From Desulfobacterales bacterium (GTDB taxonomy: Bacteria > Desulfobacterota > Syntrophobacteria > B119-G9): 11,157 bases of DNA. This document shows positions 7,402-11,157 of this stretch, in pieces. The stretch lies in the NCBI GenBank assembly GCA_026992215.1, contig JALXAI010000517.1:1-11157 (forward strand), in the 5' to 3' direction. The first letter of the stretch is position 1. Each line of letters starts with the position of its first letter. A program made the translations under genes and the position numbers. The notes beneath the pieces were generated by a model. It made no database searches and had not been told where the DNA came from. It saw only the letters and a list, made by a program, of their open reading frames with translations.

Positions 7402-8301
7402 ATGAAAAGAAACTTATCTTTGATACTTATTTTGATTGTTGGAGCATTATTTTTCTTCTTTTCGTTTCCTAATCATCTTCATGCGGCCACCTATAAAATT
7501 GGTGTTCTGGCCAAGCGAGGGTCCGTTAAGTGTCTAAAAAAATGGGGCAAAACTGCCTTGTTTCTTACGGAAAAAACCGGCGACAAATTTGAAATTATCC
7601 CCCTGAAATTTACCCAGATTGAGCCCGCGGTGAAAAACAAGGAGGTGGATTTTGTCCTGGCAAATTCGGCATTTTTCGTAGTCTTGCAAAAAAAATACGG
7701 TGTAAGAAGCGTGGCAACGCTAATCAATTCAAGGCAGGGGAAAGCCCTGGACAAATTCGGCGGAGTTATTTTCGTGAGAAAGGACAGTCCTATCAAGACT
7801 CTTTCCGATATAAGAGGCAAGAAATTTGATTGCGTGAAGTATTCTTCCTTCGGTGGAGCACACATGGCCTGGAGACTCCTTCTTGAAAACGGAATTGACC
7901 CGAAGAAAGATTGCGCTTCTTTTACTGAAGGGAAAAAGCACGATTACGTGGTTTATCGTGTGCTCAACAGGAAGGTTGACGTGGGAACGGTAAGAAGCGA
8001 TACCCTGGAGCGCATGGAAGCGGAGGGGAAGATAAAGATGTCTGATTTCCGTATTATTCATAAGATCAATGATGATTTCCCCTTCGTTCACAGCACGAGG
8101 CTGTATCCTGAATGGCCAATGGCCGTATGTCCTCACGTAAAGGAAACCGTTGCGAACAAGGTTGCCAGCGCCCTTTTGTCTATGAAACCGGACGATCCCG
8201 CTGCCAAGGCTGCCAAGGTTGTCGGATGGGAACAGCCGGCCGATTATCAGCCGGTAATTGATTGCTTGAAAGCCATCAAGTATGGCCCCTTTGCCAAGTA
8301 G
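7402..8301 (+). CDS. Secreted PhnD/TtrS-N-like periplasmic substrate-binding protein
   Basis: A 299-residue protein with a clear signal peptide: Lys-Arg at 2-3, a hydrophobic core ~5-22, and a cleavage site near HLHA28-A29. The mature part follows the PhnD-like (PF12974-type) fold: KIGVLAKRGSVKCLKKWG, then LKFTQIEPAVKNKEVDFVLANSA, SRQGKALDKFGGVIFVRKDS and a YSSFGGAHMAW pocket segment. This spacing closely resembles the sensor part of the tetrathionate sensor kinase TtrS, as known from the family, and the family also includes phosphonate and phosphite binders. The protein is free-standing, without a kinase domain. Five Cys lie in the exported part. It begins a four-gene set with permease, ATPase and a second binding protein, so it could serve that transporter or act as a sensor lobe. 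The ligand is unknown; sulfur oxyanions or phosphonates are only candidates. Confidence 0.88.
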   Translation: MKRNLSLILILIVGALFFFFSFPNHLHAATYKIGVLAKRGSVKCLKKWGKTALFLTEKTGDKFEIIPLKFTQIEPAVKNKEVDFVLANSAFFVVLQKKYGVRSVATLINSRQGKALDKFGGVIFVRKDSPIKTLSDIRGKKFDCVKYSSFGGAHMAWRLLLENGIDPKKDCASFTEGKKHDYVVYRVLNRKVDVGTVRSDTLERMEAEGKIKMSDFRIIHKINDDFPFVHSTRLYPEWPMAVCPHVKETVANKVASALLSMKPDDPAAKAAKVVGWEQPADYQPVIDCLKAIKYGPFAK

Positions 8302-8352
8302 TTACGGGAACACTGAAAGAAGGTAGAAAAAGGGATTCTGTCTGGATAATTC

Positions 8353-8376
8353 GGGAGGCGCTATTTCATGCCTCCC
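8353..8376 (+). terminator. Hairpin between binding-protein and permease genes, attenuator- or terminator-like
   Basis: GGGAGGC (8353-8359) and GCCTCCC (8370-8376) form a perfect 7-bp GC-rich stem around a 10-base loop. The sequence that follows (TCGACTAATTC) is not a U-tract, so a partial terminator or an mRNA-stabilising stem is more likely than a strong terminator. Such stems often let a binding protein be made in excess over its permease. Confidence 0.4.
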
Positions 8377-8402
8377 TCGACTAATTCACGAGATAAGGTT
8401 TA

Positions 8403-9251
8403 ATGGCCGGGAACTTACGACTTTGCAAGTTCTTTTCATTTACGCAGTCAGGGCTGGTTGAAGAAAACGGACATGTTTTTCCCAGGAACATGTCAGATCG
8501 TTTCAAAGTATGTCCTCTGGTTGTTTTCGCTTTGATTCTTGTTGCCTGGGAATTGATCTCTGTCCTGGGGATCTATGATCCCAACACGCTCCCGTCGCCT
8601 TCCAAGGTATTTAGGGCATTTTCCGAACTGGCAACTAGCGGTGTGCTCATAAGGTACGCGGTTGCGAGCCTTTTCAGAGTCACCGTGGGATTTTATCTTG
8701 CTGTGATCCTGGGAGTATTTTTCGGCGTCATTCTCGGGGTATGGCAAAGACTGTGTGCAATGTTCCACTCACTAATTCAGTTTCTTCGGCCGATTTCTCC
8801 TCTTGCGTGGATTCCTTTTGCTCTTCTCTGGTTTGGTATAGGAGACGGTTCCGCCATTTTTTTGATATTTCTTTCCTCGTTCTTTCCCATGCTTTTTTCA
8901 ACGGTTGTCGCGGTGAAAAATATACCGCCAATCTATTTCCAGATAGGAGCAAATTTTGATTTCAGTCGCATGGAAACATTCAAACTGATCGTTTTCCCCG
9001 CGATTCTTCCTGACATAGTAACTGCCATGCGAATCAGCCTCGGGGTGGCGTGGCTGGTGGTGGTAGCGGCAGAGATGATAGCGGTAAAATCCGGTCTCGG
9101 CTACCTGATCATTGACTCGCGAAACGCTCTCAGGATGGATTACGTGGTGGTTGCCATGATCACCATTGGGGTTATAGGCCTGGTAATAGATAAGGCGATA
9201 TCACTGCTGCAAAAACCCAGATTTGTTAGGTGGAAATTTGAGAAGAAATAA
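8403..9251 (+). CDS. NitT/TauT-type ABC transporter permease
   Basis: An inner-membrane permease, 282 residues from ATG 8403, probably forming a homodimer with the ATPase encoded next. About six hydrophobic segments are visible, beginning with PLVVFALILVAWELI. Family landmarks are LPSPSKVFRAF, the RPISPLAWIPFALLWFGIGDG block, and an ATPase-docking loop ending in LIVFPAILPDIVTAMRISLG. In that loop the usual Gly of the EAA motif (as in ..LGASR) reads FDFSR, so Gly is replaced by Asp. Family members are commonly ~250-260 residues; the internal ATG 8490 would give 253 and a typical N-terminus, but its AGGA sits only two bases away. TAAGG before 8403 is also weak, so the start is unsettled. The substrate cannot be read from the sequence; relatives import taurine, alkanesulfonates, nitrate, bicarbonate or pyrimidine precursors. 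Confidence 0.92.
   Translation: MAGNLRLCKFFSFTQSGLVEENGHVFPRNMSDRFKVCPLVVFALILVAWELISVLGIYDPNTLPSPSKVFRAFSELATSGVLIRYAVASLFRVTVGFYLAVILGVFFGVILGVWQRLCAMFHSLIQFLRPISPLAWIPFALLWFGIGDGSAIFLIFLSSFFPMLFSTVVAVKNIPPIYFQIGANFDFSRMETFKLIVFPAILPDIVTAMRISLGVAWLVVVAAEMIAVKSGLGYLIIDSRNALRMDYVVVAMITIGVIGLVIDKAISLLQKPRFVRWKFEKK
8470..8494. repeat. Inverted repeat at the 5' end of the permease gene, overlapping an alternative start codon
   Basis: GACATGTT (8470-8477) and AACATGTC (8487-8494) are perfect reverse complements nine bases apart. Two wobble pairs and one A-T pair can extend the stem to 11 with a CCC loop. The right arm contains ATG 8490. It could be an RNA hairpin hiding that start, an operator, or coding coincidence. 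Confidence 0.35.
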
Positions 9252-10080
9252 GATTCAGGTTCAAGACGTTAACATGGAATACGGCAGGAGCAAGCTGTCC
9301 GTTGATGGCGTGGGAATGGAATACATCGAGCGCCGGAAAGTACCCAGAAACAAGAAAGACAGGGGGAAAAAGCAAGGGGATAGGGTGGAGGTTCTAAGGG
9401 ATATTACCCTTAACATATACGAGGGGGAATTCGTGTGCATACTCGGTCCTTCCGGTTGCGGAAAATCCACCTTGCTCAAGTTGATCGCCGGTTTTCTGAA
9501 ACCAACTTCGGGCTCTATCGTTATAGACGGCGCGGAAGTGGATGGTCCGAGGCCCGACAATATATTCGTATTCCAGGAAGGAGGGCTTTTCCCGTGGCTT
9601 ACCGTCTATGAAAATGTGGCGCTGGGGATCAGGCATGTCACGGATGAGAAGAAAAAAGAGGGCATGGTAGGCGAGTATCTGGAAATGGTGGATCTTACCG
9701 GATTTGAAAATCATTATCCGCACATGCTTTCGGGAGGAATGAAACAGAGAGCCGAGATTGCAAGGGCCTTAGCGGTTGGCCCGGATATTTTATACATGGA
9801 CGAACCCTTCTCCGGACTTGATTTCCTCACTCGCCTACACCTGCGGGAAGAACTTGTTAACATGCATCTTTACATACAAAAGACCACGCTTTTTGTAACG
9901 CATGACATCGATGAAGCCATTCAGCTGGCCGACCGGCTGGTTGTGCTCAGCGAGAGACCTTCTACCATCAAAATGAACTACGAAATACGGGAGCCTCATC
10001 CCAGGGATATAAACGCGGGGTCGCTGCATGACATCAGGCAGCAGCTTTATTTAAGCCTTGGCGTGCACTATACCCTGTAA
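9238..10080 (+). CDS. ABC transporter ATP-binding protein, NitT/TauT type
   Basis: The energy-coupling ATPase for the adjacent permease, ~280 residues. All motifs are present: Walker A GPSGCGKST (70-78), Q-loop VFQEGGLFPW (Q113), signature LSGGMKQR (164-171), Walker B ILYMDEP (D188, E189) and H-loop VTHDIDEA (H222). The GGLFPWLTV Q-loop and the tail HPRDIN...IRQQLYLSL are typical of the nitrate/taurine group. TTG 9238 is preferred as start: AGGTGG (9228-9233) precedes it and it overlaps the permease end by 14 bases, implying coupled translation. TTG 9223 and ATG 9274 are alternatives; ATG 9274 would remove the first beta strand. Two oddities stand out: residues 5-32 are a 14-residue tandem repeat of the first strand (KIQVQDVNMEY / KLSVDGVGMEY), and a Lys/Arg-rich insert (~33-50) precedes VEVLRDITL. 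Confidence 0.94.
   Translation: MRRNKIQVQDVNMEYGRSKLSVDGVGMEYIERRKVPRNKKDRGKKQGDRVEVLRDITLNIYEGEFVCILGPSGCGKSTLLKLIAGFLKPTSGSIVIDGAEVDGPRPDNIFVFQEGGLFPWLTVYENVALGIRHVTDEKKKEGMVGEYLEMVDLTGFENHYPHMLSGGMKQRAEIARALAVGPDILYMDEPFSGLDFLTRLHLREELVNMHLYIQKTTLFVTHDIDEAIQLADRLVVLSERPSTIKMNYEIREPHPRDINAGSLHDIRQQLYLSLGVHYTL
9250..9333 (+). repeat. Imperfect tandem duplication (2 x 42 bases) within the ATPase gene start
   Basis: Two 14-codon units begin at 9250 and 9292. Both start with AAG, carry GTT at codon 4 and GTT/GTG at codon 7, and share ATGGAATAC at codons 9-11. Protein units are KIQVQDVNMEY and KLSVDGVGMEY followed by three differing residues. Confidence 0.5.
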
Positions 10081-10091
10081 CCGGGATTCAA

Positions 10092-11129
10092 ATGGGTAAG
10101 TTATCTGCTAAGCCAATAAAATCATTTGCTGTATTAAAACAGATCGGGCTAGTTGCCATCGTCTGGCTGATTCTTATATCCTTTTTCCATTATCTGCTGA
10201 ACACGGAAAGAAGCAGGGCCAATATTATTCGCATGGGCTACATGCCGGTAATTACAAACCTCTCGGCGCCGCTTCTTGATTACGCGTCGCGGAATAAGCC
10301 CCTCAGGTTCGAAGCAATCAAGTTTTCTTCCTTCGCCGAAATGGGGGAAGCATTCCGGGCGAACAGGATAGATGTAGCCTTTATCATTGCACCCCTGTCC
10401 ATAGTGTTGCGACAGCAGGGAGTGCCTCTAAAGGTCGTGTACATTGGCAACAGGCACGAGAGCACGTGTGTTATTGCGGCAGATGAAAACGTGTCTTCTT
10501 TTGACGATCTTTACGGCAAGACTCTGGCGGTGCCCATGAGGTACTCATGTCACAACCTTTTGCTTCTCGAGCTTGCCCGCAAATACCACCTGGGGAACGG
10601 TGGCCTCAAGATCGTGGAAATGCAACCCCCGGACATGGCATCGGCCCTGGCTGCCGGAAGCCTAGATGGCTACTTTGTCGGAGAGCCTTTCGCGGCTCAA
10701 ACGGTGAAAAGCGGCAAGGCAAGGGTTCTTTTTTACGCGGAACAAAAATGGCCAAATTTTATCTGCAATGTTATGATTGTGCACGACCGACTTATAGAGA
10801 AGAATCGGGTAATTGTACAGAAATTGGTAAGTGGAGCAATAAGGGCCGGGATGTGGGCTTCAAAACATGGTGACAGGGCCGCCGAAATAGTATCCTCATA
10901 CTGGAACCAGGATAAAGAACTGGTGAAATTTGCTCTTGGTACTCCTCGGGGCAGAATCGACTATTATTCTTATACTCCCGTAAAAAAGGAATTCAGGGAA
11001 ATCGCGGACCTGATGATCAGGTTCGGATTGCTGGATAAATGTACCGTAATTGATAATTTGATAGATCCCGGCTTTTGTGTTAGAACCGAAAAAGCAGAAA
11101 ATATATCGATAGACCAGATTATTCCGTAG
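10092..11129 (+). CDS. NMT1/NrtA-like ABC substrate-binding protein with N-terminal membrane segment
   Basis: A 345-residue extracytoplasmic binding protein of the nitrate/taurine/bicarbonate group. A hydrophobic helix at ~18-36 (IGLVAIVWLILISFFHYLL) follows Lys residues, with no lipobox Cys and no clear signal-peptidase site, so the protein is probably membrane-anchored rather than released. The fold follows NrtA/CmpA-type proteins: RMGYMPVITNLSAPLL, SFAEMGEAFRANRIDVAFI, FDDLYGKTLAVP, and PPDMASALAAGSLDGYFVGEPFAA, a block typical of the group. It starts 11 bases after the ATPase stop, with only a weak GGGA site. It belongs to a different family from the binding protein upstream of the permease, giving this transporter two unlike candidate receptors. 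This one fits the permease/ATPase type better and is the likelier transport partner. Confidence 0.9.
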   Translation: MGKLSAKPIKSFAVLKQIGLVAIVWLILISFFHYLLNTERSRANIIRMGYMPVITNLSAPLLDYASRNKPLRFEAIKFSSFAEMGEAFRANRIDVAFIIAPLSIVLRQQGVPLKVVYIGNRHESTCVIAADENVSSFDDLYGKTLAVPMRYSCHNLLLLELARKYHLGNGGLKIVEMQPPDMASALAAGSLDGYFVGEPFAAQTVKSGKARVLFYAEQKWPNFICNVMIVHDRLIEKNRVIVQKLVSGAIRAGMWASKHGDRAAEIVSSYWNQDKELVKFALGTPRGRIDYYSYTPVKKEFREIADLMIRFGLLDKCTVIDNLIDPGFCVRTEKAENISIDQIIP

Positions 11130-11157
11130 CGTTTGCGCTTACAGGCAGATCCTTTAA
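11130..11157. other. Window end after last gene, nothing identified
   Basis: The final 28 bases follow the last stop codon. No hairpin, start site or gene can be supported in them. Confidence 0.5.

Noticed and set aside
7402..8301. Naming the first binding protein phnD, a phosphonate transporter subunit
   Set aside because: The fold family is broad, the motif spacing is nearer the TtrS sensor domain, and no phn catabolic genes are present.
1..11157. CRISPR arrays, tRNA or rRNA genes, insertion sequences, attachment sites
   Set aside because: No regularly spaced repeats, transposase motifs or structured RNA genes were found on either strand by reading.

Overview
The window carries ten genes, all on the + strand and tightly packed. 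It looks like part of a chemosensory (Che/Pil-Chp-like) operon followed by an ABC-transporter gene set. GC content is near one half. A ParA-type ATPase, a PilZ protein and a PATAN (DUF4388) response regulator inside a chemosensory cluster, together with a TtrS/PhnD-like binding protein, suggest an anaerobic deltaproteobacterium (Desulfobacterota or a relative). This assignment is inferred from gene content only; there is no rRNA or other marker.

Bases 1-7306 (signalling). The window opens inside a CheA histidine kinase whose N-terminus lies upstream. It has long acidic linkers and one histidine-free, HPt-like domain, followed by the dimerisation, ATPase and CheW-like domains. Next come an intact CheB methylesterase (REC plus catalytic domain), a Soj/ParA-family ATPase, a small PilZ-domain protein and two further CheB-shaped proteins. 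The first of these is a PATAN-REC-CheB fusion in which all three catalytic positions of the esterase domain are changed. The second keeps the catalytic Ser and Asp but has Glu in place of His. All three REC domains keep their phospho-acceptor Asp. The cluster therefore has one kinase facing three phosphorylatable CheB-like proteins with decreasing expected esterase competence. No CheR, CheW, CheY or receptor gene is visible here.

Bases 7402-11129 (binding proteins and ABC transporter). After a 95-base gap and a strong ribosome binding site come a secreted PhnD/TtrS-N-like binding protein, a NitT/TauT-type permease, its ATPase (start overlapping the permease end), and a second binding protein of the NMT1/NrtA-like type with an N-terminal membrane segment. 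A 7-bp-stem hairpin lies between the first binding protein and the permease. The transported ligand cannot be read from the sequence.

Working together (inference): an upstream receptor/CheW array would feed the CheA. The true CheB would adjust receptor methylation. The ParA protein would position the array. The PilZ and PATAN proteins would connect the pathway to c-di-GMP and to a motility machine such as type IV pili. The two esterase-defective CheB relatives could act as phosphate sinks, competitors or scaffolds. The transporter cluster may be a separate unit, or may supply a periplasmic nutrient signal to the same pathway.
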